A stretch of DNA of 64,000 nt from an uncultured Candidatus Saccharibacteria bacterium (lineage in GTDB: Bacteria > Patescibacteriota > Saccharimonadia > Saccharimonadales > Saccharimonadaceae). Each line of letters starts with the position of its first letter. The stretch's first letter is position 1. The DNA lies in NCBI GenBank assembly GCA_937889535.1, contig CALBZW010000011.1:62001-126000 (forward strand), read 5' to 3'. The translations under genes and the position numbers were made by a program. A model generated the notes under the pieces. It was not told the DNA's origin and searched no databases. It saw only the letters and a list, made by a program, of their open reading frames with translations. Positions 35,289 through 43,168 of the stretch are shown here, in pieces.

Positions 35289-37277
35289 TTATTTCTTAGT
35301 TGCTAAGTTCACAATCAGATCAGCAGCCTTTTCCTTACCCATGGCGGCGTTGATGCAGAGATCGTAGTTCGCAGGGTTGCCCCACTTTTGGCCAGAAATC
35401 ATACTATAGTAGTCGGCGCGATTCTTGTCGGAACGCTTGATGTTCTTTGTAGCACTTTTTTCGTCGTCATCATACATTTTCATGATGTTATGAACGCGAT
35501 ATTCTAGCGGAGCATGGATGAAGATACGCAAGACGTTCGGGTTATCACGTAAGACATAGTCGGCAGCGCGGCCAACGATAACACAAGAGCCTTTTTCGGC
35601 AATGTCTTTCAGAACCTGCTCTTGGGCTTCGATTGCATACTTCGCAGGCGAAGTTGTGAGATAAAGTTCTTTCATAATCTCTTCGCCATCATTGCTATTC
35701 ACTTTATCGATATAAGTCTTCTCGAGGCCACTTTCCTTCGCGGCAAGAGCCGTAAGTTCCTTATAGTAATATGGAATACCGAGTTGTTTCGCGACCAATT
35801 CGCCGATCTTTTTACCCTGAGAACCGTGTTCACGCGAAATCGTGATAATGACACCAGGCTTGGAATCCTGGAAATTAGCCTTCGTCGTAGTTTCAGCAGG
35901 ACGGCCAAGATGACGGAAATAAGCAATCGCGAGGCCGCCAGCAACAACAATACCGAAGACGTCAGCGATTGGAGCAGCCCAGAGGACTGAGGTGATATTA
36001 TTCGTCAGACGCGGGAGAATTAAGACGAGTGGTACAAAGAAGACGATATCGCGAGAGAGCGAAACAACCGCAGCGCGAAGAGGTTCACCGACGGCCTGAA
36101 AGAAGATCGAAATAACTTTAATAACACAAGTAAAGGTCACTAGCATAAGGAAGATGCGAAAAGTAAGGGTAGCAAACTGCATGTAGAGTTCAGGATTACT
36201 AGAGTTTGAACCGAAGATATTAATGATTGGTTCAGGGCAAACTTCAAAGAAGAAGGTTGCCACAAGTCCGGCAACAATAGCGGCGGTGATACATTTACGA
36301 AAAGTTTCACGGACGCGATTGAGGTTCCCGGCGCCGATATTGTAACCGAGAATAGGTTGTGCGCCAATAATGATACCCATAGCTATACTAATGACGATTG
36401 TAAAAACTTTCATACAAATGCCGATGATGGCAAGTGGGTCGTTCGCGCCATACTCAGACTGAGCACCGAAGGTGGCGAGAGTTTTGCTACAGACCATGGA
36501 GATAACAACGATAGAGAGCTGGGTAATGAGAGTCGAAACGCCGAGTTTCGCAATGTTAGTAAGGACAGGCCTCTCGGGCTTAAGACTAGCGAATTGGAGG
36601 CGGAAAGTCTTCGTGCGGGTGAGATAAATTAGCGAAAGAATCAGAGTAATAATTTGACCGGTAATAGTCGCCCAGGCAGCACCCTTAATTCCCCAGTTCA
36701 AAACGAAGATAAAAATCGGATCAAGAATAATGTTCGTCACAGCACCCGCAACCGTCGCAATCATAGCGAAAGCCGGAGCGCCGTCAGCACGAATGACGGA
36801 ATTCAGCATGTTGCCGAGCATGTAGATTGGAAAGAAGCTGACGATAATATAATAATACTGACGTGCATAGACGATATTGTCAGCAGTGGCACCAGCGAGA
36901 TTGAGGATCTGGTCGCAGAAGATGAGACCGAGCACAACAACGATAATGCTAATGAAAAAAGTAATCGCGATACTACCACCGACGGCGCGATGAGCACTCT
37001 TCGTGTCCTTGCGTCCCTGACAAATAGAAAGAAAGGCAGCCGTACCGTCGCCGAACATGCCAGAAAGTGCAACTGCGACAAGGGTTAGCGGGAAGACAAT
37101 TGTCGTTGCAGCGTTACCGACGGCACCGAGACCTTCGGTGGTACCGTGACCAATAAAGATCTGATCGACGATATTATATAGTGAAGTAATTAAAAGTGCG
37201 AGAATGCACGGAATGGAAAACTTAAACAAAAGTTTTGAAACTTTTTCCTTTCCGAGATATTGATTTTCTGTTTCCAT
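35289..37277 (-). CDS. MATE-family efflux transporter fused to a cytidylate-kinase-like domain
   Basis: Residues 1-450 form a 12-helix MATE transporter (KLLFKFSIPCILALLITSLYNIVDQIFIGHG at the start). Residues 470-662 are a soluble cytidylate-kinase-like domain: VIITISREHGSQGKKIGELVAKQLG provides a P-loop-like nucleotide site, and VIVGRAADYVL and NYDLCINAA are typical of the Cytidylate_kin2 family. The kinase half would face the cytoplasm. It may sense or phosphorylate a transported nucleoside-like compound, which is speculative. AAAAGGAG precedes the ATG. The leader is about 140 nt. Confidence 0.85.
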   Translation of the reverse strand: METENQYLGKEKVSKLLFKFSIPCILALLITSLYNIVDQIFIGHGTTEGLGAVGNAATTIVFPLTLVAVALSGMFGDGTAAFLSICQGRKDTKSAHRAVGGSIAITFFISIIVVVLGLIFCDQILNLAGATADNIVYARQYYYIIVSFFPIYMLGNMLNSVIRADGAPAFAMIATVAGAVTNIILDPIFIFVLNWGIKGAAWATITGQIITLILSLIYLTRTKTFRLQFASLKPERPVLTNIAKLGVSTLITQLSIVVISMVCSKTLATFGAQSEYGANDPLAIIGICMKVFTIVISIAMGIIIGAQPILGYNIGAGNLNRVRETFRKCITAAIVAGLVATFFFEVCPEPIINIFGSNSSNPELYMQFATLTFRIFLMLVTFTCVIKVISIFFQAVGEPLRAAVVSLSRDIVFFVPLVLILPRLTNNITSVLWAAPIADVFGIVVAGGLAIAYFRHLGRPAETTTKANFQDSKPGVIITISREHGSQGKKIGELVAKQLGIPYYYKELTALAAKESGLEKTYIDKVNSNDGEEIMKELYLTTSPAKYAIEAQEQVLKDIAEKGSCVIVGRAADYVLRDNPNVLRIFIHAPLEYRVHNIMKMYDDDEKSATKNIKRSDKNRADYYSMISGQKWGNPANYDLCINAAMGKEKAADLIVNLATKK

Positions 37278-37438
37278 CAGAAAAGTACTCCTTTTTAGAA
37301 TTGATATTTGTGTATGCCCTCAAAGTCTTCGATTTTTCTACGACAGCTTATCGAAAAGACATATAAATTTTGACAATTATACGCTTTTCAAGCTGGGTCA
37401 ACTTTTTGTATTGTAGCACAAAGTTTTCGGATAGTAAC

Positions 37439-37455
37439 GTTGTATTTTTTACAAC
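37439..37455. repeat. 17-bp palindrome shared with the recA upstream region
   Basis: GTTGTATTTTTTACAAC here is identical to 46587-46603. It lies between the three-gene unknown operon and the MATE gene on the minus strand, where it could be a weak terminator or an operator. Confidence 0.5.
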
Positions 37456-37459
37456 AGCT

Positions 37460-38059
37460 TTACTTTGATGCCGTTTTATTGAGTTGCTTTCTAATCCAGT
37501 CCCCCAGTTTGTCTTCATCGATCTCGCCCTTTTCTCGTACCGAACACAATGTACTGAATGCAATATCATAAGGTATTCGCCTTATGAAGCCGCCGCCACC
37601 CTTACTTGTAGCCAGGCACATAATATGTAGTAGCAAGCCCACCTTTTTATACGTTAAACCTCGCATATCGTAATGAGCAGAACGTAATGCTGGGATTGCC
37701 GTATATGCATGTTCTGGACTTTCTTCTAGCGAAAAGTCTTTGAGTTCACTGCACGGAATGACTATGAAGTTAATTTTTTCAGCCGCTTTTTTGTTGTAGG
37801 CTGATATAACACTAGCTGCCAATAAATTCATTGTATCTGGATTTAAATCATTCACAAACCACCATGATAAATCATTGTCAGAGGTTTTTATATCTCCTCC
37901 CGTTACTATATCAGCCTGAATATTATCAACTACGCCCTCATATTTGACGACACCACCATCTGGCCATTTTTCCAGAGAGTCCATGCTACGAACATAGTAT
38001 CCACTAATCCGGTTAGCGCTCTTTCTCTTGAATAAATTCCGCAAGATCTTCCGCAACAT
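37460..38059 (-). CDS. Unknown protein, third gene of an uncharacterised operon
   Basis: The 199-residue protein is not recognised. It begins with a very basic segment (MLRKILRNLFKRKS), which may bind nucleic acid or membrane. The central part has alpha/beta character (VKYEGVVDNIQADIVTG, INFIVIPCSELKDF) and the tail is charged. The ATG at 38059 overlaps the end of the previous gene by 47 nt; no Shine-Dalgarno is visible, and an internal start near residue 26 cannot be excluded. Codon use and A/T content differ from neighbouring housekeeping genes. Confidence 0.5.
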   Translation of the reverse strand: MLRKILRNLFKRKSANRISGYYVRSMDSLEKWPDGGVVKYEGVVDNIQADIVTGGDIKTSDNDLSWWFVNDLNPDTMNLLAASVISAYNKKAAEKINFIVIPCSELKDFSLEESPEHAYTAIPALRSAHYDMRGLTYKKVGLLLHIMCLATSKGGGGFIRRIPYDIAFSTLCSVREKGEIDEDKLGDWIRKQLNKTASK

Positions 38060-38600
38060 AAATATTGGGTATAATTATTTTCTTTAATTCTTCTATATTG
38101 TCATAATCCCCCCACGATAAAAGCGTATTAACCGCAGCACGCTGCGTGCTAGTGTTATTATTGTTGAGGCACCACAAAATATATTCTCGTTCGTTTGCTG
38201 ACACTATGCTATAGTCTAGTTGAGACATATAGCTTAGTATTGCCTGTTGAATTATATGGTCTTTATGTTTAGATACCCTTAAAAAATCCTCATAGAATAT
38301 ACTACTACGAATAGTTGCTATCACGTTAAGATACTCAGTCTCGGAAGAGCTAGGTCTTAGCGCGCTGGTACCGCTAGATAAGGTTTTGTCTAGCTCGCAC
38401 ATTACAGTATTTACCTTAGACAGATCGTGCCATCTCTCCACTCTAGTAATATTACTAGTCTCTTCGCTCTCGTATTCATCGTATCCATATATTGCACTAA
38501 AAATACAATTCGATTCTGCAGGACGCTCGTCCCCGTATGGCGCCTGCCATACGGAAGGCCACGTTATGTTTGACTGCGTTGAATAATTCGTTGAAAGCAT
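38013..38600 (-). CDS. Unknown HEAT-like helical protein, second gene of the operon
   Basis: The 195-residue protein is not recognised. The C-terminal half looks like paired helices of a HEAT-type repeat (HIIQQAILSYMSQLDYS...REYILWCLNNNNTSTQRAAVNTLLSWGDYDNIEELKKII). Such repeats usually form protein-binding scaffolds. Its ATG follows directly on the TAA of the upstream gene (TAAATG), so translation is coupled. It overlaps the next gene by 47 nt. Confidence 0.5.
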   Translation of the reverse strand: MLSTNYSTQSNITWPSVWQAPYGDERPAESNCIFSAIYGYDEYESEETSNITRVERWHDLSKVNTVMCELDKTLSSGTSALRPSSSETEYLNVIATIRSSIFYEDFLRVSKHKDHIIQQAILSYMSQLDYSIVSANEREYILWCLNNNNTSTQRAAVNTLLSWGDYDNIEELKKIIIPNIYVAEDLAEFIQEKER

Positions 38601-39311
38601 TTACTTTATTGCTCCAAGAATGAGTTCCCTGAGATTACGAGCCTCTTGCATAAAATAATCAAATTGCTTTAACGAGAGTTTATTATCTTTATGTATAACT
38701 GTATTACATTCATGTTCGATCACCGCTCCGCCAGCATCAGTTCCATCGGACCCTATAATCCTTTCGCCGCATATAACTCTTCTAATACGGTTAATCTCAG
38801 AATCTAGATTGCCAACTTGCTTCTTCTCGCTGATAGTAAAGTTCCATTCGTTTGTATTCTTTGGAACTAATACATTTGCATTTGTTTCTTTAACATTAAA
38901 TACTTCTCTGTAGATAGTCTCCATTTTCTCACGATCAATACGAATAAAAGATCCAGTACAAGCAAACCTGTTATAGGATATCTCGAATTTCTCTTTAAGA
39001 ACCTTAGCAATAGTCATACTTTTATTAATAAAATCTTCATAATCATCTTCTGCATCTAGTTGTCTCCATACGATGCATTTACTTCCCAGCTGTAGTACGT
39101 ATTTTTCGTTCTCGGATAATAACAACGGTCTCTGAATCGATGCGCCCGTGCTATAATTTGCTGCGTCTGCCGTATATCTAATGTCTGGAGCTGCGGTTGT
39201 CTTAACTAGACCGAGATCATCCCTAATAACTTCATCTATTGTTCTTAAGGCGTCAAAAGATATTGATTCAAATTGCCCAAAAAATATTACTTGACGATAC
39301 CTTTCCATCAT
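38601..39311 (-). CDS. Unknown protein, first gene of the operon
   Basis: The 236-residue protein is not recognised. It opens with a beta-strand and helix pattern (QVIFFGQFESISFDALRTIDEVI) and carries alternating strands in the middle. This vaguely resembles sporadically distributed proteins of the TIGR04255 type, a weak resemblance only. TATGCTATAAT lies 6 nt before the ATG pair, so the operon has a leaderless host-type promoter. The three genes are contiguous and form one transcription unit. Confidence 0.5.
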   Translation of the reverse strand: MMERYRQVIFFGQFESISFDALRTIDEVIRDDLGLVKTTAAPDIRYTADAANYSTGASIQRPLLLSENEKYVLQLGSKCIVWRQLDAEDDYEDFINKSMTIAKVLKEKFEISYNRFACTGSFIRIDREKMETIYREVFNVKETNANVLVPKNTNEWNFTISEKKQVGNLDSEINRIRRVICGERIIGSDGTDAGGAVIEHECNTVIHKDNKLSLKQFDYFMQEARNLRELILGAIK

Positions 39312-39355
39312 ATTTATATTATAGCATACGACTACAGTTTTTTAACGTTTTTAAC

Positions 39356-41290
39356 TTAGTCGCGTTTGAGCATGACCGTAAAGGCTTCACTCGGGATGTC
39401 GATTTTGCCAAAGCGTTTCATGCGAGCCTTGCCTTTTTTCTGTTTCTCAAGAAGTTTCGCCTTGCGGTCGCGGTCGCCGGTGTGGATCTTTACCGTGACA
39501 TCCTTGCGATAGGCGCCGATTGTCTCGCGGGCGATAATCTTCGCGCCAATCGCCGCCTGGAGGGCAACTTCGAAATTCTGGCGCGGGATGACTTGCTTCA
39601 ATTTTTTCGTAATTTCGCGACCGAGAGCGTCAGCTTCAGAACGGTGACACATAATACTGAGGGCATCCATGCGATTCCCTGCTACGAGAAAATCGAGACG
39701 AACGAGGTCTTCGGTACGATAATCGGCAAGTTCGTAATTAAAGCTAGCGTAGCCGGAAGTGATACTTTTCAACTGGTCATAAAAATCGGTCAGGAGATTC
39801 GCCATCGGCGCCTCAAAATCAATCACAGCGCGATCCTCGATATAGCTAAGATTAGTCTGCTGACCGCGTTTTTCGTTGATGAGATTGAGAACGCCACCGA
39901 TCATATTCTGTGGCAAAATAATTTCGCCCTTCACCCACGGCTCGCGGACTTCGACAACCGTAGACTGGTCGGGTAGATCTGAGGCAGAACGGATATTTAG
40001 ATCTTCGCCGTCAGTAGTCGTGACTTCGTAATTTGTGCTCGGGTTCGTCACGACAAGGTCGAGGCCAAATTCGCGTTCGAGACGTTCACGGATAATATCC
40101 ATATGGAGCAGGCCAAGGAAGCCAATCCGGAGACCAAAGCCTAAGACTGGCGAGTTTTCTGGCTCAAACTGCAAAGCGGAATCGGAAAGCGCAAGTTTCT
40201 CGACGGCATCTTTCAGATCCTGATATTGGTCATTCGAAACGGGAAAAAATCCGGCATAGACAAACGGTAAAACTTCTTTATATCCCGGAAGCGGGGTCGC
40301 AGCCGGAGTTTTTGCGAGCGTAACCGTATCGCCGACTTTAGCTTCGCGAGTGGTTTTCAGATTAGTCACGATATAGCCGATATTCCCCTCATCAAGACTC
40401 CCCATTGGAGTCATCTTTGGCGTTAGAACGCCAACTTCAAGCGCAAGGCCATTCGTCTCGGCGGCCATCATGCGAATTTCGGCGTTTTTCGGAATCGAGC
40501 CTTCGAAAACGCGGACGTAGAGGATGACGCCGCGATAGTCGTCAAAATAGGAGTCAAAAATGAGCGCTCTCGTACCACGCGACGATACCAAAAGGCGGCC
40601 AGCAGCAACATTCTCGACACGGAGTTCTCGACCTCTGTCGTTACGAGGTCGAGCCTCCTCTTCCTCGGCACGTGTCGACGAAATCGAAGATTTGTCGACT
40701 GCCTGCGGAACGGTCTCAGATGATGCAGACTGGCCGCCAATCATATCGTAGCGTGGCGCGGGCGCTTTTTCTATAATCATATCGAGGATGTCGGCGACGC
40801 CTTGACCGGTTTTGCCGGAAGCGAGAATGATATTTTCCGGTTTACAGCCGAGAAGGTTGATGATCTGGGCGCTGACTTTTTCGACGTCGGCAGCTGGAAG
40901 GTCAACCTTGTTAATTACCGGGATAATATACAGGTCCTGTTCAAGGGCGAGATAGACATTGGCGAGAGTTTGCGCCTGGATACCCTGCGTCGCATCGACA
41001 ACAAGTACAGCGGTCTCGACGGCCTGAAGAGAGCGTGAGACTTCGTAAGAAAAATCGACGTGACCAGGGGTGTCAATCAGATTGAGGGTATAGCCCTTCC
41101 ATTTCATCTGAACCGGCGCGAGCTTAATCGTAATCCCCTTTTCACGCTCAAGCTCCATCGAATCAAGCAGCTGCGATTTCATCTCACGCTGCGAAACCGT
41201 ACCGGTAAGTTCCATCATTCGGTCGGCAATTGTCGACTTGCCATGGTCAATGTGGGCGATAATACAGAAATTACGAATTCGATCAGTCAT
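39356..41290 (-). CDS. lepA: Elongation factor 4 (LepA)
   Basis: The 644-residue translational GTPase has G1 AHIDHGKST, G3 DTPGHVDF and G4 NKVDLPAAD, then the EF4-specific C-terminal domain (PMANLLTDFYDQLKSITSGYASFNYE). It acts on stalled ribosomes. Around residues 185-225 it carries an extra acidic/basic insertion (SSETVPQAVDKSSISS...EEEEARPRNDRG), about 40 residues longer than usual. Its TATAAT overlaps the -10 box of the divergent tilS gene by 2 bp. Confidence 0.95.
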   Translation of the reverse strand: MTDRIRNFCIIAHIDHGKSTIADRMMELTGTVSQREMKSQLLDSMELEREKGITIKLAPVQMKWKGYTLNLIDTPGHVDFSYEVSRSLQAVETAVLVVDATQGIQAQTLANVYLALEQDLYIIPVINKVDLPAADVEKVSAQIINLLGCKPENIILASGKTGQGVADILDMIIEKAPAPRYDMIGGQSASSETVPQAVDKSSISSTRAEEEEARPRNDRGRELRVENVAAGRLLVSSRGTRALIFDSYFDDYRGVILYVRVFEGSIPKNAEIRMMAAETNGLALEVGVLTPKMTPMGSLDEGNIGYIVTNLKTTREAKVGDTVTLAKTPAATPLPGYKEVLPFVYAGFFPVSNDQYQDLKDAVEKLALSDSALQFEPENSPVLGFGLRIGFLGLLHMDIIRERLEREFGLDLVVTNPSTNYEVTTTDGEDLNIRSASDLPDQSTVVEVREPWVKGEIILPQNMIGGVLNLINEKRGQQTNLSYIEDRAVIDFEAPMANLLTDFYDQLKSITSGYASFNYELADYRTEDLVRLDFLVAGNRMDALSIMCHRSEADALGREITKKLKQVIPRQNFEVALQAAIGAKIIARETIGAYRKDVTVKIHTGDRDRKAKLLEKQKKGKARMKRFGKIDIPSEAFTVMLKRD

Positions 41291-41308
41291 ATGGTAAAAT
41301 TATATCAT
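41291..41308. promoter_or_regulatory. Divergent overlapping leaderless promoters of lepA and tilS
   Basis: The 18-bp gap holds both -10 boxes: TAAAAT for tilS (41295-41300, plus) and TATAAT for lepA (41299-41304, minus). Each is 8 nt from its start codon and they share 2 bp, so RNA polymerase cannot occupy both. The -35 regions lie in the opposite gene. Confidence 0.6.
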
Positions 41309-42187
41309 ATGCGTAAGGTTCTGGCAATTTCGGGCGGGGTGGATTCGATGGTGATGCTGGATATTTGCCGACAACATTTTGCGCCAGATGAGATAATTGT
41401 GGCGCATTTCGATCACGGAATTCGAGAGAATTCGGCGGAGGATGCGAAATTTGTACAGCGCAAGGCCAAAGAGTATGGGCTGGGGTGCCAAGTCGGACGG
41501 GGCAATTTAGGTGCGAAGACGTCAGAGGCGGAGGCGCGCGCGGCGCGGTATGATTTTTTGCGGAACGTGGCAAAAGAGCAAGGAGGAGCGGAGATTTGGA
41601 CAGCACACCATTTAGATGACCTAGTGGAATCGGTCGCAATCAACTTTCTGCGCGGAACGGGCTGGCGCGGATTAGCAGCGCTAGATACCGCTGGGGTACG
41701 TAGGCCATTTCTAGAAACAGAAATTATATATGAACCTATGGATAAAATGGCGATTTTTGAGTATGCGGCGAAGCGAGGGCTGGAGTTCCGCGAGGACCCG
41801 AGTAACTCATGGGATGAATATTTGCGAAATAGGATACGTCACCAGATGAATAATGACGACGCGGGTTCTGAGCTTGATTTTGAGCGAAAGATGGAGATTT
41901 ATCGTTTGTGGCTAGAGCAAAAAGAGCTCAGGAGAGAAATTGATAAAGCAGTGAATACGCTCATTCCTAGCGCAGGTAACAAGTGGCAGCGGGCGTGGTT
42001 CCGAGAGCTCGACCCGAAAGTTGCGCTGGAACTCTTGCGTGCCGGGACACTACGCACAGGAATCCAGGCGACACGTCCGCAGCTGGAGGATTTTCGCCAA
42101 GCAGTTCTAAATTATGCTCCAGGCAAGTATTTTAATCTGCCGGGAGATAGGTTAGTGAAACTAAACAAAATCGATTTCGAAATGTAA
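41309..42187 (+). CDS. tilS: tRNA(Ile)-lysidine synthase (TilS)
   Basis: The 292-residue enzyme converts C34 of tRNA-Ile(CAU) to lysidine so that it reads AUA. The PP-loop SGGVDSM is at residues 8-14, followed by HFDHGIRENSAEDAKFV, HHLDDLVESVAINFLRGTG and the EDPSN motif. The C-terminal domain is short, as in small TilS proteins. The longer frame from 41060 lies antisense to lepA; the ATG at 41309 is 8 nt from its -10 box and begins with the expected MRKVLAISGG. Confidence 0.93.
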   Translation: MRKVLAISGGVDSMVMLDICRQHFAPDEIIVAHFDHGIRENSAEDAKFVQRKAKEYGLGCQVGRGNLGAKTSEAEARAARYDFLRNVAKEQGGAEIWTAHHLDDLVESVAINFLRGTGWRGLAALDTAGVRRPFLETEIIYEPMDKMAIFEYAAKRGLEFREDPSNSWDEYLRNRIRHQMNNDDAGSELDFERKMEIYRLWLEQKELRREIDKAVNTLIPSAGNKWQRAWFRELDPKVALELLRAGTLRTGIQATRPQLEDFRQAVLNYAPGKYFNLPGDRLVKLNKIDFEM

Positions 42188-42253
42188 AATTGGGAAAATC
42201 CGTGACAGATGGTTTTTTGTGCTATAATAGCGGCAGATTAAAGTGGAGTTTGT

Positions 42254-43087
42254 ATGATCACAAAAGCGATTATTCCGGTAGCAGGTTGGGGTACGCGTAG
42301 GTTACCGATTACGAAAATTATTGAAAAATCGATGTTGCCAGTCGGAAATCGACCGTTAGTGGATTATTCGGTGCAAGAGCTGATTAAGGCTGGAGTAAAA
42401 GATATCTATATGGTGATTTCTAACGTCGAGCCATGCCAGGTGAAAGCGTTTTACCAGAAGAACGTTGCCCTCGACCAATATTTGATTGACAGGGGTAAAG
42501 AGGACCGGTTGAAGTTGGCGCATACGCTGCCGGACGACGTGAAGATTCATTATGTACAGCAAGATCCAGCCGGTAAATACGGGACGGCGGTGCCGATTGC
42601 GATGGTCGTAGAAGAATATAAAATTGATGAGCCAGTCTTAGTTTTCATGGGTGATGATTTTATCTGGAACCCAGGCGGAGAATCAGCGAGTGATTCCCTA
42701 CTAAAAGCCTTACAAGGAGAGGATGAGTCAGCAATCTTGGGAGTAGAAGTTGATAAGAATCAGGTAGACAAGTATGGCGTGCTGTCGGTAGAAGACGAGA
42801 AATTGACAGCAATTGTTGAGAAACCTAGCGTCGAAGAGTCGCCGTCGAACTTGATCAATGTCAGTAAATATATTATGTCACCTGAGCTGTTGACCGAAAT
42901 CGTGAATTATGTGCATGATAATGATTTTGGGCCGAAGGATCAAGAATATCTTGTGACCGACCCGATTGATAATTATATCGCGAAGGGTGGCGTGATGCGC
43001 GTCGCACCGACGACAGGAGAATACTTGGATGGAGGAAGCGTAGAGGGGTGGTTGCACGCGAATAATGTGGTTTGTGCGGCGAAATAG
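42254..43087 (+). CDS. galU: UTP-glucose-1-phosphate uridylyltransferase (GalU)
   Basis: The 277-residue enzyme makes UDP-glucose for surface polysaccharides. It has the nucleotidyltransferase signature GWGTRRLPITKIIEKSMLPV at the N-terminus, the QDPAGKYGTAV loop, and the FMGDDFI metal site. The protein is slightly shorter than the usual 290-300 residues. TGTGCTATAAT lies about 17 nt before the start with a GGAG-like sequence, so this gene has a short leader. Confidence 0.93.
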   Translation: MITKAIIPVAGWGTRRLPITKIIEKSMLPVGNRPLVDYSVQELIKAGVKDIYMVISNVEPCQVKAFYQKNVALDQYLIDRGKEDRLKLAHTLPDDVKIHYVQQDPAGKYGTAVPIAMVVEEYKIDEPVLVFMGDDFIWNPGGESASDSLLKALQGEDESAILGVEVDKNQVDKYGVLSVEDEKLTAIVEKPSVEESPSNLINVSKYIMSPELLTEIVNYVHDNDFGPKDQEYLVTDPIDNYIAKGGVMRVAPTTGEYLDGGSVEGWLHANNVVCAAK

Positions 43088-43168
43088 GTAGATAAGTTTT
43101 ATATCACTGCATGGATAATATAAAAAGTCAATATTCATGTGGTGATATATTTATGTTACAATAGTCCT

